NCBI GenBank assembly: GCA_013298625.1
Contig: JAAFIF010000011.1
Coordinates: 68,435-132,434 of the forward strand
Source: Myxococcales bacterium
GTDB lineage: Bacteria; Myxococcota_A; Polyangia; Polyangiales; Ga0077539
Direction of reading: 5' to 3'
DNA length: 64,000 nucleotides
Shown here: piece after piece, positions 6,925 to 16,347 of the stretch
Numbering within the stretch: the first letter of the stretch is position 1
How the letters are laid out: every line of letters starts with the position of its first letter
Program-made: the position numbers and the translations under genes
Notes under the pieces: model-generated
Databases searched by the model: none
Seen by the model: only the letters and a program-made list of their open reading frames with translations
Told to the model about the DNA's origin: nothing

Positions 6925-8460
6925 TCAGAGGTCCGCGAGCGCGATGAGCTGCACGGAGTACGCGTCGGGCTTCGACGGCCATCGCACGGCGCGCAACGCA
7001 CGCTCGACGCACAGCGCTTCTTCGGGCCGCGTCTGGTTGGCGGTCGGGTCGAACGAGACCGTTCGTCCATCGCGATCGACGTTGAACATCGTGTTCACGA
7101 CCTGGCGTCCCAAAGGATGCGTCGCGGGGTCGATGCACCGACGCAGCGGCTCTTCGAGGCTCGTCATCATCGCCGCGCGCATGTTCGCAGCGTCGGGCAC
7201 GCCATAGTGAAGCGTCAGGCGATTTCCCATCGGAACGATCCTCGTCCCCGCCGCGCTCTCGTGCACGGTCACGTTGTTGGCCGCGACCGACGCGAGCGGC
7301 GTCGACGCAGGTGGCGCCGCGGATTCGTCTTCATCGACGCTCGCCCCGCGCGCGTAGAGCGCGCCCGCCGTCACAACGATCGCGAGCGCCCCTGTGACCG
7401 CCGCGATCGCAGGCCACCGTCGCGGCGTCGCGGCGCTCGGCGTTGGCTCCGCTGCGATCGAGCTGGTCGTAGGGTCTCGCGGCGCGTCGATCGAACCGTG
7501 CGCGATCGCAGGCGACCACGCGCCGCTGCTCTGCGCCTGCGCGAGCGCCGTGTCCGCCCTCGCGGGGTCCGTCTGCGGACCGGCGTACGAGCTCTCGTTG
7601 GCAGCGGCGATCGTCGGCGCGGACGCTGGACGGGGCGCGTGTGTCGCGAGGATCTGCGCGAGCGACGCGGACGCTTGCGACGCGCTCGCAGGGCGATCGT
7701 CGACGGACTCGCGCAGCAGCGACTCGACCAGCGCCACGAGCGACGCCGGGATGTCCGCGGGCCACCCATCGATCGAGCGCTCGCGCGCGAGCGGAAGGCG
7801 GAGGACAGCGTGAGCTCCGAGCAGCATTTTCGCAAGCAGAACGCCGACTGCGTACAGGTCCGCGCGCGCGTCGAGCGCCACGCCCGCGTACTGCTCGGGC
7901 GCCATGAACGACGGCGTCCCCACGACGTTGCCCGACCACGTGAGGGACTCTTCGCCGGTCTCGGGCGCGACGCGGATCACGCCGAGGTCGATGAGCTTCG
8001 CGCGCTCTCCGCCGGACTCGCGCACGAGCATCACGTTGGACGGCTTGATGTCCCGGTGGATCGCGCCCGCGGCGTGCAGCGCTTCGAGCCCCTCGAGCAC
8101 GTCGAGCGCGACGCGCGCGGCGCGGTCCCACGGCAGTCGATCGGCGTGCGAGAGCAGCTCGGACACTGTGGGTCCGTCGAGCAGCTCCATCACGAAGAAC
8201 GCCGGCGAGCTGTCGAGCGAGACGTCCAGCGTCGCGACGATCGACGGGTGACGAACGGTCGCGCTCACCGTAGCTTCGCGTCGAAAGCGCTCGATCGAGA
8301 CCACGTCGCGCAAGAACTCGTCGCGGATCACCTTCACGGCGACGCGCCGTCGAGAGCGAAGGTCTTCGGCCTCGAACACCGCCCCCATCCCTCCCTTCGC
8401 GATGGCGTAGAGGATGCGGTAGCGGGCGGCGAGAGTGGTTCCGATCAGCGCGTCGTTCAT
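6925..8460 (-). CDS. Membrane Ser/Thr protein kinase (Pkn type)
   Basis: A 511-residue Hanks-type kinase. The kinase domain is at about 14-275, with Gly-loop AKGGMGAVFEAED (21-33), catalytic Lys43 (VAVKVI), HRDIKPSN (135-142, Asp137), DLG in place of DFG (158-160) and the MAPEQ motif (186-190). A linker rich in Ala, Pro and Ser follows, then one membrane helix (about 349-370), and a roughly 140-residue outer domain ending TMFNVDRDGRTVSF...ALCVERALRAVRWP. This resembles the AgmX/TonB-C-like domains seen at the end of myxobacterial kinases. It sits tail to tail with the FHA regulator. DLG for DFG is common in such kinases and does not imply inactivity. Signal and substrates are unknown. Confidence 0.93.
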   Translation of the reverse strand: MNDALIGTTLAARYRILYAIAKGGMGAVFEAEDLRSRRRVAVKVIRDEFLRDVVSIERFRREATVSATVRHPSIVATLDVSLDSSPAFFVMELLDGPTVSELLSHADRLPWDRAARVALDVLEGLEALHAAGAIHRDIKPSNVMLVRESGGERAKLIDLGVIRVAPETGEESLTWSGNVVGTPSFMAPEQYAGVALDARADLYAVGVLLAKMLLGAHAVLRLPLARERSIDGWPADIPASLVALVESLLRESVDDRPASASQASASLAQILATHAPRPASAPTIAAANESSYAGPQTDPARADTALAQAQSSGAWSPAIAHGSIDAPRDPTTSSIAAEPTPSAATPRRWPAIAAVTGALAIVVTAGALYARGASVDEDESAAPPASTPLASVAANNVTVHESAAGTRIVPMGNRLTLHYGVPDAANMRAAMMTSLEEPLRRCIDPATHPLGRQVVNTMFNVDRDGRTVSFDPTANQTRPEEALCVERALRAVRWPSKPDAYSVQLIALADL

Positions 8461-8533
8461 CGCTGGGCTGTGACGGTGAATGCGCTCGGGGCGCGCGCGG
8501 TGTTCCCTGCGTGAGAGGGGGCTGTGAGGAGGG

Positions 8534-8971
8534 TCACAGCCCGTCGTCGTAGCGACGGCGGGTCCACGTGATGGTGTTGCGCTCGGCGACGTAGCGCGCG
8601 GCCTGTCGCCACCCTCCCCGCCCGTCCTCTCCCACGAGGATCAGCACGGTGCGATCGCTGTCGACGCCTGGATAGGGAATGGCCATTCCGCACGGCTCCG
8701 AGGCGAGCAACGGATCGTTGGGACGGTCTCGGTGGGCGATCTCGATGCGGCACGCCCGCGCCGTGTCTACGCCGTCGCAGCGCACGCGCACGGTCAACGC
8801 GACGTTGGCCGCGGGAAGCCACGTTCCCTGCCGCTGCACCGAACCGCTCGGGGCGAGCTCGAGGTACGCCGCTCCGCCACCGACGGCCGCGCCCGTCACA
8901 CACCCGCCCGATGCACCAGCGCCGAGCGCGCACAACGGGACCGCGAAGTTGAGGAATTGTCGGGTTCGCAC
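8534..8971 (-). CDS. Small probable lipoprotein of unknown function
   Basis: A 145-residue protein starting at GTG, with a basic N-terminus, a hydrophobic stretch and Cys24 preceded by ASGG (an acceptable but imperfect lipobox), followed by a Gly/Ala-rich segment. The mature part holds two more Cys (in VRCDGV and ARACRIE), which could form a disulphide, and a beta-rich pattern. I recognise no family. The frame has good GC codon bias and starts 73 bp before the kinase gene on the same strand, so the two may share a transcript. Confidence 0.65.
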   Translation of the reverse strand: MRTRQFLNFAVPLCALGAGASGGCVTGAAVGGGAAYLELAPSGSVQRQGTWLPAANVALTVRVRCDGVDTARACRIEIAHRDRPNDPLLASEPCGMAIPYPGVDSDRTVLILVGEDGRGGWRQAARYVAERNTITWTRRRYDDGL

Positions 8972-9066
8972 TAGAGACCACAGACTCTGCCACGAAGCGC
9001 TCTCGAGCGCGTCTCCCTCTCCCGCAGTCCGCCGCTCAGTCCGCCACCCAGTCCTTCGAGCCTGCC

Positions 9067-10686
9067 ATGAACCTGCCTCCCCTCCCGGTGCTCGGCCTCG
9101 TGTTCGCCTCGGTCGGCGCGTTCTCGGGCTATCTCTTGTTGCCCGAGCAGAGCGCGGCGGCCTCGCAACGTCCGCGGATCCGCATTTTGGGCCGAGAAAT
9201 CCAGCCCGGACGCGACGCGCTCGCCACGGCCCGCGAGGTGTCCCGCGCGTTCTTGCGCGAGCACGTCCGCGTGACCGCGCGGGTGACCGTGACCACTCAG
9301 CAGGGCGAGGGATTTCGCTCGACCGAAGAAGACCGCGTGATCGATCGCACCCGCGCGGACCTCGGCGCGCGCGTCGACGAGCGCATGCTCGCGCACTTGA
9401 TCGCCGCTGCGACGGACCCGACCTCGCCCCTGCTGCGCCACCACGCGACGATCGCCGCGGGGCAGCCGGTGGAGCTTCCGATGCCCGTGCACTTGGACGG
9501 GACCGTGGCTTTTCCCCTGCTGATGCAGCTCAAAGAAGACGTCGATCATCCGCCGGTCGACGCGCGGCTCGACGTCGAGAGCCGCTCGGTGATCCCCGAG
9601 CAGCCTGGCAGGTACATGGACGTGTACGCGACGCTCGCGAAGCTCGACGAGGCGCTGTCGCGCGGGCAGAGCGACGTGCAAGCGGCGATCAGCACGTCTC
9701 CCGCGCGCGTGACCAGGGCGCAGCTCGCCGGGGTCGAGATGCGCGAAGTGCTGGGCTTCTTCGAGACCAACTACAACGCCGACGAGAGCAAGCGCGACCG
9801 CACGTACAACCTCCACCTCGCGGCCAGCAAGATCAACGGCTACGTCTGGATGCCCGGCGAGGTGTTCGACTTCAACTCGGTCGTCGGTGATCGCAGCGAG
9901 GCCAACGGGTTTCGCATGGCCACGGTGATCTCTGCAGGAGAGCTCATCGACGGCGTCGGCGGCGGCACCTGCCAGATCGCAGGAACGCTGCACGCCGCGA
10001 GCTTCTTCTCGGGCATGGAGATCCTCGACCGCAGGCCGCACACGCGCCCGTCGGGCTACATCAAGATGGGGCTCGACGCGACCGTCGTGTACCCGAGCAT
10101 CAACCTTCGGATGCGCAACAACCTGCCGCACCCGGTGGTGATCCACACGCGGCTCGGCGGCGGGCTCGCGCGCATCGAGCTGCTCGGGCCGCGCAGGACG
10201 CGCGCGGTGACCTTCGTGCGAAAGATCATGCACGTGGATCGGTTTCCGAGCAGAGACGTGCCCGATCCCAACCTCGCGCCGGGGCAGCGAGTGCTGACGC
10301 AGCGGGGGATTCCGGGCTTTCGTGTGCGTCGGTACCGCATCGTGCGCGACGGCGATCAAGCGGTGCGCGAGCGCTGGGAGGACGCGTATCCGCCCACCGT
10401 CGAGATCTGGCACGTCGGAACCGGCGGCGGCACCGGCGGTCCGCCCAACCCCGACGACCACAACGAGTACACAGCGGATCAGTACATGGCGACCACGCAG
10501 AGCCCCGGCGAGACACGCATGCTCGAAGTGCGACGCCCTGGCATGACCGGCACGCCGGGCTGGACCGTCGCGCAGGGCTTCACGCGCATGCCGCCGACCG
10601 CGCAGCCCGCTGCGGCGCCGGTCCCTGCGCGAGGCGGGACGCCGGTGCGCGGCGCGGCTCCTCCGGCGCGCGGCGGCCGTCGATGA
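9067..10686 (+). CDS. VanW family protein
   Basis: A 539-residue, probably envelope-anchored protein (hydrophobic N-terminus [19 protein letters not shown]). The VanW domain is at about 230-365 and shows the family signatures [28 protein letters not shown] and [12 protein letters not shown] (near 297-308). Residues 30-230 form a separate beta-rich domain, and the C-terminus is Pro/Ala/Arg-rich. VanW occurs as an accessory gene in vanB-type glycopeptide-resistance clusters, but the domain is widespread and its function is not established. No van genes are nearby, so this is not evidence of resistance. The stop overlaps the coaBC start (ATGA), so translation is probably coupled. Confidence 0.9.
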   Translation: MNLPPLPVLGLVFASVGAFSGYLLLPEQSAAASQRPRIRILGREIQPGRDALATAREVSRAFLREHVRVTARVTVTTQQGEGFRSTEEDRVIDRTRADLGARVDERMLAHLIAAATDPTSPLLRHHATIAAGQPVELPMPVHLDGTVAFPLLMQLKEDVDHPPVDARLDVESRSVIPEQPGRYMDVYATLAKLDEALSRGQSDVQAAISTSPARVTRAQLAGVEMREVLGFFETNYNADESKRDRTYNLHLAASKINGYVWMPGEVFDFNSVVGDRSEANGFRMATVISAGELIDGVGGGTCQIAGTLHAASFFSGMEILDRRPHTRPSGYIKMGLDATVVYPSINLRMRNNLPHPVVIHTRLGGGLARIELLGPRRTRAVTFVRKIMHVDRFPSRDVPDPNLAPGQRVLTQRGIPGFRVRRYRIVRDGDQAVRERWEDAYPPTVEIWHVGTGGGTGGPPNPDDHNEYTADQYMATTQSPGETRMLEVRRPGMTGTPGWTVAQGFTRMPPTAQPAAAPVPARGGTPVRGAAPPARGGRR

Positions 10687-11894
10687 GCAGCGTCGAAGGC
10701 AAAGAGGTCCTGCTCATCGTGGGCGGCGGGATCGCCGCGTACAAGAGCGCGATCATCGCGCGAGAGCTGTTGCGCGCAGGGGCGAAGGTCGAGACGATCC
10801 TCACGGACGCAGCGCAGAAGTTCGTCGGGGCCGTGACGTTCGCGGGGCTCACGGGGCGCGCGGCGCGGACCGAGCTGTGGGACGCGAGCTTCTCGGGAGA
10901 GCTGCACGTCGAGCTCGCGTCGCGCGCGGACTTGATCGTCGTCGCGCCGGCGACCGCGGACCTGATGGCGCGCGCTGCCAACGGCCTCGCCAACGACCTC
11001 GCGACGGCGACGCTCTTGTGCGCGAAGGGCCCCGTGCTGTTCGCGCCGGCGATGCACGCGCGGATGTGGAGCCACGGCGCGACGCAGGCCAACGTGCGGG
11101 CGCTGATCGAGCGCGGCGCGACGATGGCGGGCCCCGTCGAAGGGCCGCTCGCGAGCGGCGAAGTGGGCATGGGTCGCATGCACGAGCCCGAGGCGATCGC
11201 GCGAGAGGCCATCGAGATTCTCTCGAAAAATTCCAGCGATCTTGATTTAGTGGGCGTTCGTATCTTGGTCACCGCGGGACCGACGCACGAGGCGATCGAC
11301 CCGGTGCGCTTCGTCGGCAATCGCTCGAGCGGAAAGATGGGCCTCGCGATCGCGGACGCCGCGGTCGAGCGCGGCGCGACGGTGTGCGTGGTGCACGGGC
11401 CGATCAGCGCGAAGGCGAAGCACGAGCAGCGGATCGAGCGCGTGGGCGTGCGCTCTGCGCTCGAGATGCGCGAGGCCGTCGAAGCGCGGCGCGAGAGCGT
11501 GGACGTGATCGTGATGGCCGCGGCGGTGGCGGACTATCGGCCCGCGACGGTGGCGAGCGAGAAGATCAAGAAGGGCCAGCAAGAGCTGGTCATTCAGCTC
11601 GTGAAGAACCCGGACATCCTCGCGGGGCTCGGCGCGTGGCGCGGGGACAAGCGCGCGCCGGTGCTCGTGGGATTCGCGGTCGAGACGGGCGACCTCGTCG
11701 GCTACGCGCGCTCGAAGCTCGAGCGAAAGGGCTGCGACATGGTCGTGGCGAACCTGGCCGAGCACGGGTTCGAGGGCGACGAGAACACGGTGACGATCGT
11801 GACGAAGCAGCGCGCGGACGCGCTCGAGCGGCAGCCGAAGCGCCGGGTGGCCGAGGCGATCTTGGACCGCGTCCGCGCATTGCTTCGCGAGTAA
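10683..11894 (+). CDS. coaBC: Phosphopantothenoylcysteine decarboxylase / phosphopantothenate-cysteine ligase
   Basis: A bifunctional coenzyme A biosynthesis enzyme of 403 residues. The CoaC half (1-190) is a flavin-dependent decarboxylase; the CoaB half (191-403) ligates cysteine to phosphopantothenate. CoaC keeps His75 (GELHVELA), but where E. coli has Asn125 in PxMNxxMW this protein has His125 (PAMHARMW), and where E. coli has Cys158 in LACG it has Ser158 (PLASGEVG). CoaB motifs look intact: [11 protein letters not shown] (Asn213) and KIKK (near 294-297). As the only CoaBC visible it is presumably functional, with variant decarboxylase chemistry. It overlaps vanW by 4 bp. Confidence 0.92.
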   Translation: MSSVEGKEVLLIVGGGIAAYKSAIIARELLRAGAKVETILTDAAQKFVGAVTFAGLTGRAARTELWDASFSGELHVELASRADLIVVAPATADLMARAANGLANDLATATLLCAKGPVLFAPAMHARMWSHGATQANVRALIERGATMAGPVEGPLASGEVGMGRMHEPEAIAREAIEILSKNSSDLDLVGVRILVTAGPTHEAIDPVRFVGNRSSGKMGLAIADAAVERGATVCVVHGPISAKAKHEQRIERVGVRSALEMREAVEARRESVDVIVMAAAVADYRPATVASEKIKKGQQELVIQLVKNPDILAGLGAWRGDKRAPVLVGFAVETGDLVGYARSKLERKGCDMVVANLAEHGFEGDENTVTIVTKQRADALERQPKRRVAEAILDRVRALLRE

Positions 11895-11936
11895 CGAGGG
11901 CAACGGTGATGGGCTCTGATACACTCGTCGCGAGCG

Positions 11937-12785
11937 ATGAAATTCGAGTGCCAGTCGTGCCTGTTGCAGTTCGACGCCGTCGGGGCGGGTCCTGAGTCGA
12001 AGTGCCCGCGGTGCGGGTCGACCAACGTGAAGGGAGCGGGCGGGGACGCTTCGATTCCCGCGAGCAGCAGCGGACCGGTGGGGGGGCAAGGGGCGATCGC
12101 AGCGACGATCGCGCAGCCGATGGTGGCGCCGATCGGCGCGTCGGCGATCGGGTCGTCGCAGCCCGCGCCGTTCAACCCGATGGGAGCTCCGCAAGCGGCT
12201 CCGCCGTCGCCCTACGGAGCGCCGCCGAGCCCGTACGGAGCGCCGCCGTCACCCTACGGCGCACCGCCGCAAGCCGCGCCGCCGAACCCTTACGCAGCGC
12301 CGCAGCAACCCGCGCCGTACGGAGCGCCGCCGAACCCCTACGCAGCACCACAACAAGCGCCGTACGGAGCGCCGCCGAACCCCTACGCAGCGCCGCAGCA
12401 ACCCGCGCCGTACGGAGCGCCGCCGAACCCCTATGCGCAGCCGCAGCAAGCGCCGATGGGCGGCGCGTTTGGCGCGCCGATGGGCGGAGGATTCGGCGCA
12501 GCGCCGATGGGGATGGTCGCGGTGAGCCCCTACGGCAACCCGCAGCTCGACGCCGAGCAGCGCAAGGCGACGGTGTTGGGGATCATCGCGGTGCTGACGA
12601 TCTGGCCGTGCGCGATCGGCTCGTTCGTGCAGCTCAACGCGTCGAAGCAAGCGGCGCAGATGGGCGATTTCAACACGGCGTTCGCGAAGGCCAAGAGCGC
12701 GCAGATGTGGGGCTGGGCGTCGATGGCGATCATGGGCGGGTTCATCGCGCTCGGCTGCCTCGCGGGTCTCGCGGGCGGGATGTGA
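11937..12785 (+). CDS. Zinc-ribbon / Pro-rich / CD225-dispanin-like membrane protein
   Basis: 282 residues in three parts. The N-terminus is a small zinc ribbon (C5, C8, C23, C26), like the MJ0042-type fingers at the start of many myxobacterial membrane proteins. Residues about 85-185 are tandem Pro-Tyr-Gly-Ala repeats. The C-terminus (about 205-282) has two hydrophobic helices separated by a polar loop ending AFAKAKSAQMWGW, the layout of CD225/dispanin domains (helix, loop with Lys/Ala helix, helix). Bacterial members have no established role. The short gap (42 bp) after coaBC allows cotranscription. Confidence 0.75.
   Translation: MKFECQSCLLQFDAVGAGPESKCPRCGSTNVKGAGGDASIPASSSGPVGGQGAIAATIAQPMVAPIGASAIGSSQPAPFNPMGAPQAAPPSPYGAPPSPYGAPPSPYGAPPQAAPPNPYAAPQQPAPYGAPPNPYAAPQQAPYGAPPNPYAAPQQPAPYGAPPNPYAQPQQAPMGGAFGAPMGGGFGAAPMGMVAVSPYGNPQLDAEQRKATVLGIIAVLTIWPCAIGSFVQLNASKQAAQMGDFNTAFAKAKSAQMWGWASMAIMGGFIALGCLAGLAGGM
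12201..12450 (+). repeat. Tandem Pro-rich coding repeats
   Basis: Imperfect tandem repeats inside the CD225-like gene. A unit encoding roughly APYGAPPNPYAAPQQ recurs three to four times after shorter SPYGAPP units. At DNA level the copies are nearly identical (tacggagcgccgccgaac recurs), so copy number may vary between strains. Confidence 0.85.
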
Positions 12786-12788
12786 GCG

Positions 12789-13064
12789 TCAGTCGCTCTT
12801 GGCGCGACGGACGAGCACGCTGAGGATGGCGGGGTTGATCGCGGCGCGCTCTTCGTCGCTCCACTCGTAGCGGCGCAGGACGCCGGCGAGCACTTCGATC
12901 TGCGCGTCGATCTGCGCGCGGTCGTCGACAAAGAGCGTGGGGACGCCCTTGAGCACGCAGAGGCCGCCCTGCGAGAGGGCGCCCTTGAGGGCTTCGCGAC
13001 GGATCGCGAGGCCCTTGGATTTGGCCACCTCGATCATCGCGTCGAGCAGCGGACGGCCTTTCAT
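12789..13064 (-). CDS. Small conserved protein of unknown function
   Basis: 91 residues from the ATG at 13064; the frame continues upstream to 13157, but that part looks non-coding. It begins MKGRPLLDAMIEVAKSKG and contains GGLCVLKGVPTLFVDDRA near the middle; the rest is predicted helical. The LKGVPTLFVDD pattern suggests a small alpha/beta or helical-bundle protein. I recognise no family. It is convergent with the CD225 gene (3-bp gap) and lies downstream of isocitrate lyase on the same strand, 112 bp away. Confidence 0.65.
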   Translation of the reverse strand: MKGRPLLDAMIEVAKSKGLAIRREALKGALSQGGLCVLKGVPTLFVDDRAQIDAQIEVLAGVLRRYEWSDEERAAINPAILSVLVRRAKSD

Positions 13065-13176
13065 CGATCGACACCCATTCGCTTCAACGGGCGGAGATGT
13101 AGCGCGTCCGCGCGACGAGATCACTCGCGACTTGAATACGTACTCACAAATCACCACCCGGTCGCGAGCGCCAGCG

Positions 13177-14481
13177 TCAGAACTGGGCCTTCTCGGTCGA
13201 GCCCGTAAGCGCGAGGGTGCTCGAGGCGCCGCCGGAGATCACTTCGCTGACGGCGTCGAAGTAGCCGGTGCCGACCTCGCGCTGGTGGCGCGTGGCGGTG
13301 TAGCCGTGCGCCTCCGCAGAGAACTCTGCTTGCTGCAAGCGCGAGTAGGCGGACATGCCCTCTTCTTTGTAGCCCTTGGCGAGCTCGAACATGCCGTAGT
13401 TGAGCTGGTGAAAGCCCGCGAGGGTGACGAACTGAAACTTGTAGCCCATCGCGCCGAGCTCGCGCTGAAACTTGGCGATGGTGGCGTCGTCGAGGTTCTT
13501 CTTCCAGTTGAAGGACGGCGAGCAGTTGTACGCGAGGAACTTTCCGGGGAACTGCTTGTGCACGCCCTCGGCGAACTCCTTGGCTTCGTGCAGGTCGGGC
13601 GTGCTGGTCTCGCACCACAGGACGTCGGCGAAGGGCGCGTACGCGAGGGCGCGGGCGATGGCGGTCTTCACGCCGGCCTCGATGCGGAAGAACCCTTCGG
13701 CCGTGCGCTCGCTGGACTTGATGAAGGGCTTGTCGCGCTCGTCGTGGTCGCTGGTGATGAGCTTGGCGCTGTCGGCGTCGGTGCGCGCGACGAGGACGGT
13801 GGGGACGTTCATCACGTCGGCGGCGAGGCGCGCGGCGAGGAGCGTGCGGATGAACTGCCCGGTGGGGACGAGGACCTTTCCGCCGAGGTGGCCGCACTTC
13901 TTCTCGCTGGCGAGCTGGTCTTCGAAGTGAACTCCAGCCGCGCCGGCTTCGATCATGGCCTTCATGAGCTCGAAGGCGTTGAGCGGTCCGCCGAAGCCCG
14001 CTTCAGCGTCGGCCATGATGGGCGCAAACCAGTCGCGCTTGGGGCCGCCCTCAGCGGTCTCGATTTGATCCGCGCGCTGCAGCGTGCGGTTGATGCGACG
14101 CACGACGCCCGGAACCGAGTCGACGGGGTACAGGCTCTGGTCGGGGTACATCTGCCCAGAGCTGTTGGCGTCGGCGGCGACCTGCCAGCCCGAGAGGTAG
14201 ATCGCGTCCAAGCCCGCGCGGACCATCTGCATCGCCTGCGCGCCGGTGAGCGCGCCGAGCGCCTGCACGTAGGGCTTCTCGCTCATGGTCTGCCAGAGCT
14301 TGCGGGCGCCGCGCGTGGCGAGGGTCTGCTCGATGATGAGCGAGCCGCGCAGGCGCTCGATGTCCGCGATGGTGTAGGGGCGCGAGATGCCCTTCCACCG
14401 CGGCGAGTCCATGCGCTCTCCGCCGACGATGGTGGCGGGGTTGATGTTGGTGGCGGTGGTGGGGACGGCTCCGATGGTCAT
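13177..14481 (-). CDS. aceA: Isocitrate lyase
   Basis: Cleaves isocitrate to glyoxylate and succinate, the first glyoxylate-bypass step, allowing growth on acetate and fatty acids. 434 residues, the size of the E. coli-type enzyme. The catalytic signature KKCGH is at 194-198 (Cys196), preceded by the metal-site region [11 protein letters not shown] (155-165) and [14 protein letters not shown] 14481 has a good AGGAGA ribosome site 6-7 bp upstream. It lies 42 bp downstream of malate synthase on the same strand, so the two form an operon. Confidence 0.97.
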   Translation of the reverse strand: MTIGAVPTTATNINPATIVGGERMDSPRWKGISRPYTIADIERLRGSLIIEQTLATRGARKLWQTMSEKPYVQALGALTGAQAMQMVRAGLDAIYLSGWQVAADANSSGQMYPDQSLYPVDSVPGVVRRINRTLQRADQIETAEGGPKRDWFAPIMADAEAGFGGPLNAFELMKAMIEAGAAGVHFEDQLASEKKCGHLGGKVLVPTGQFIRTLLAARLAADVMNVPTVLVARTDADSAKLITSDHDERDKPFIKSSERTAEGFFRIEAGVKTAIARALAYAPFADVLWCETSTPDLHEAKEFAEGVHKQFPGKFLAYNCSPSFNWKKNLDDATIAKFQRELGAMGYKFQFVTLAGFHQLNYGMFELAKGYKEEGMSAYSRLQQAEFSAEAHGYTATRHQREVGTGYFDAVSEVISGGASSTLALTGSTEKAQF

Positions 14482-14523
14482 GACACTCTCCTGGGCAGTG
14501 ATTTCTCGGTGTGAGTGAAACAG

Positions 14524-16128
14524 TCAGTCCTTCATCGTCTCGCGCAGCGCTTCGTACGCCGGCAGCGTGAGGAACTCTTCGAACACCGGCGCGTTGACGA
14601 GCCGGTCGAACATGGCGCGGGCTTCGCTGAAGCGGCCGCTGGTGAAGCGCTCGTCGCCGACCTCTGCGCGCACGCGGGTCATCTCTTCTTCCGCGAGCTT
14701 CGCGTACGCCTCGGGCGTGAGCTTGCCGAGGCCTTCGACCTCGAGCTGATAGTGAATTTGCTGCCAGAGCTGCGCGCGAGAGATCTCAGCGGTCGCCGCG
14801 TCCTCCATGAGGTTGTAGAGCGGGACGCAGCCGGTGCCGCGCAGCCAGGCCTCGAGGTACTGCACGCCGACGCGGATGTTGTGGCGCACTCCGTCGACCG
14901 TTCGCGGCCCTTCGTGCACGCGCAGGAGGTCTTCGACGGAGACGCTCACGTCGTCGCGGCGACGGTCGAGCTGGTTGCTTGATTTCATGTGCGCGTCGAA
15001 GATCTCGAGCGCGACGGGGACGAGGCCGGGGTGGGCGACCCAGGTTCCGTCGTGGCCGTCGGTGACCTCGCGGAGCTTGTCGGCGCGGACCTTGGCGATC
15101 GCGACGTCGTTGGCGGCGGGGTCGTTCTTGATCGGGATGACCGCGGCCATCCCGCCCATCGCGTGGGCGCCGCGCTTGTGGCACGTGCGGATCAAGAGCA
15201 GCGAGTAGGCGCGCAAGAACGCCTTGTCCATCGTGACGAGGGCGCGGTCGGGCGTGATCGCCGCTCGCTCGTGCGCGCGCTTCTTGATGAACGAGAAGAT
15301 GTAGTCCCAGCGGCCGCAGTTGAGCCCCGCCGAGTGCTCGCGCAGCTCGTACAAGATCTCTTCCATCTCGAACGCCGCGGGCAGCGTCTCGATCAGCACC
15401 GTGGCCTTGATGGTCCCGCGCGGGATCGAGAGGGCGTCCTGGGCCGAGATGAACACGTCGTTCCACCAGCGGGCTTCGAGGTGCGACTCGAGCTTCGGGA
15501 GGTAGAAGAACGGGCCTGCGCCGCGCGCGAGCTGCTCTTTCGCGTTGTGAAAGAAGAAGAGCCCGAAGTCGAAGAGCGAGCCGGGCGCAGGCTGACCGTC
15601 GACCACGAAGTGCCGCTCGGGCAAGTGCAGGCCGCGCGGCCGCACGAAGAGCACCGCCGGCTTGTCGACCAGCGCGTACTTCTTGCCGGTCTCGACCGCG
15701 ACGAAATCAATCTGTCGACGGACCGCGTCGCGCAGGTTGAGTTGCCCCTGCAGCTGGTTGTCCCACGTGGGGGTGTTGGCGTCTTCGAAGTCCGCCATGA
15801 ACACCTTCGCGCCAGAGTTGAGCGCGTTGATGACCATCTTGCGGTCGACGGGCCCGGTGATCTCGACGCGACGATCCGCGATCACCTCGGGCACCGACGC
15901 GACGCGCCAGTCTCCGGCGCGAACCGAGAGCGTCTCTGGCAGAAAGCCCCACGGGCGCGTCCCGCTCTGTCGCTCACGGTGCAGGTCCACTCGTCGCGCG
16001 AGGAGCGCCGCGTGACGGTCCCTGAACTTGCGAACGAGATCCGCCACGAACGCGACAGCCTCGTCCGTCAGGACGCTGTCGTACCCCTCGCGCATCGGCC
16101 CGTTGATGAAGACGCCTTCGACTGCCAT
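14524..16128 (-). CDS. aceB: Malate synthase (A type)
   Basis: Condenses glyoxylate and acetyl-CoA to malate, completing the glyoxylate bypass. 534 residues, matching the A-type enzyme (about 530) rather than the 720-residue G type. Recognisable family blocks are MADFEDANTPTWDN, RPRGLHLPERH and LNCGRWDYIFSFIKK. It is the first gene of the aceB-aceA operon; the 219-bp region before it is shared with a divergent regulator. No strong ribosome site is evident before ATG 16128. Confidence 0.97.
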   Translation of the reverse strand: MAVEGVFINGPMREGYDSVLTDEAVAFVADLVRKFRDRHAALLARRVDLHRERQSGTRPWGFLPETLSVRAGDWRVASVPEVIADRRVEITGPVDRKMVINALNSGAKVFMADFEDANTPTWDNQLQGQLNLRDAVRRQIDFVAVETGKKYALVDKPAVLFVRPRGLHLPERHFVVDGQPAPGSLFDFGLFFFHNAKEQLARGAGPFFYLPKLESHLEARWWNDVFISAQDALSIPRGTIKATVLIETLPAAFEMEEILYELREHSAGLNCGRWDYIFSFIKKRAHERAAITPDRALVTMDKAFLRAYSLLLIRTCHKRGAHAMGGMAAVIPIKNDPAANDVAIAKVRADKLREVTDGHDGTWVAHPGLVPVALEIFDAHMKSSNQLDRRRDDVSVSVEDLLRVHEGPRTVDGVRHNIRVGVQYLEAWLRGTGCVPLYNLMEDAATAEISRAQLWQQIHYQLEVEGLGKLTPEAYAKLAEEEMTRVRAEVGDERFTSGRFSEARAMFDRLVNAPVFEEFLTLPAYEALRETMKD

Positions 16129-16347
16129 CGCTTGCCGATGAACTAATCGTCCGTCTGCGTCATGACTTCAAGGGAACCGCAGATGTTGTGGGGATATCCT
16201 TGTCAATCGCGGTCAATGACAGCCTGTCGCATTGTAAAGTCTGTCAATATCAGCCATGTTGTGACGCAGGTCGTGCACCCCAGAGCGCAAGCGTTTGCGC
16301 CCTGGCGGACTGCTGAGATTTCACCGCAGTGAAGACGGAGCGAATCG
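16129..16347. promoter_or_regulatory. Divergent control region of the glyoxylate operon and its regulator
   Basis: This 219-bp region is clearly more AT-rich than its surroundings. It holds a perfect palindrome GCGCAA-gcgt-TTGCGC (16285-16300), 47 bp before the regulator start; two copies of TGTCAAT (16201, 16242); and ATTGTAAAGTC (16231-16241), which matches 8 of 11 bases of the corynebacterial RamB box read as TTTGCAAAGTT. The RamB resemblance may be chance. The palindrome is the better operator candidate. Confidence 0.45.

Noticed and set aside
9067..10686. VanW as evidence of glycopeptide resistance
   Set aside because: No vanH/A/X or VanR/S genes nearby; the domain is widespread in non-resistant bacteria.
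16231..16241. ATTGTAAAGTC as a definite RamB box
   Set aside because: Only 8 of 11 matches; used as a hint but not called as a site by itself.
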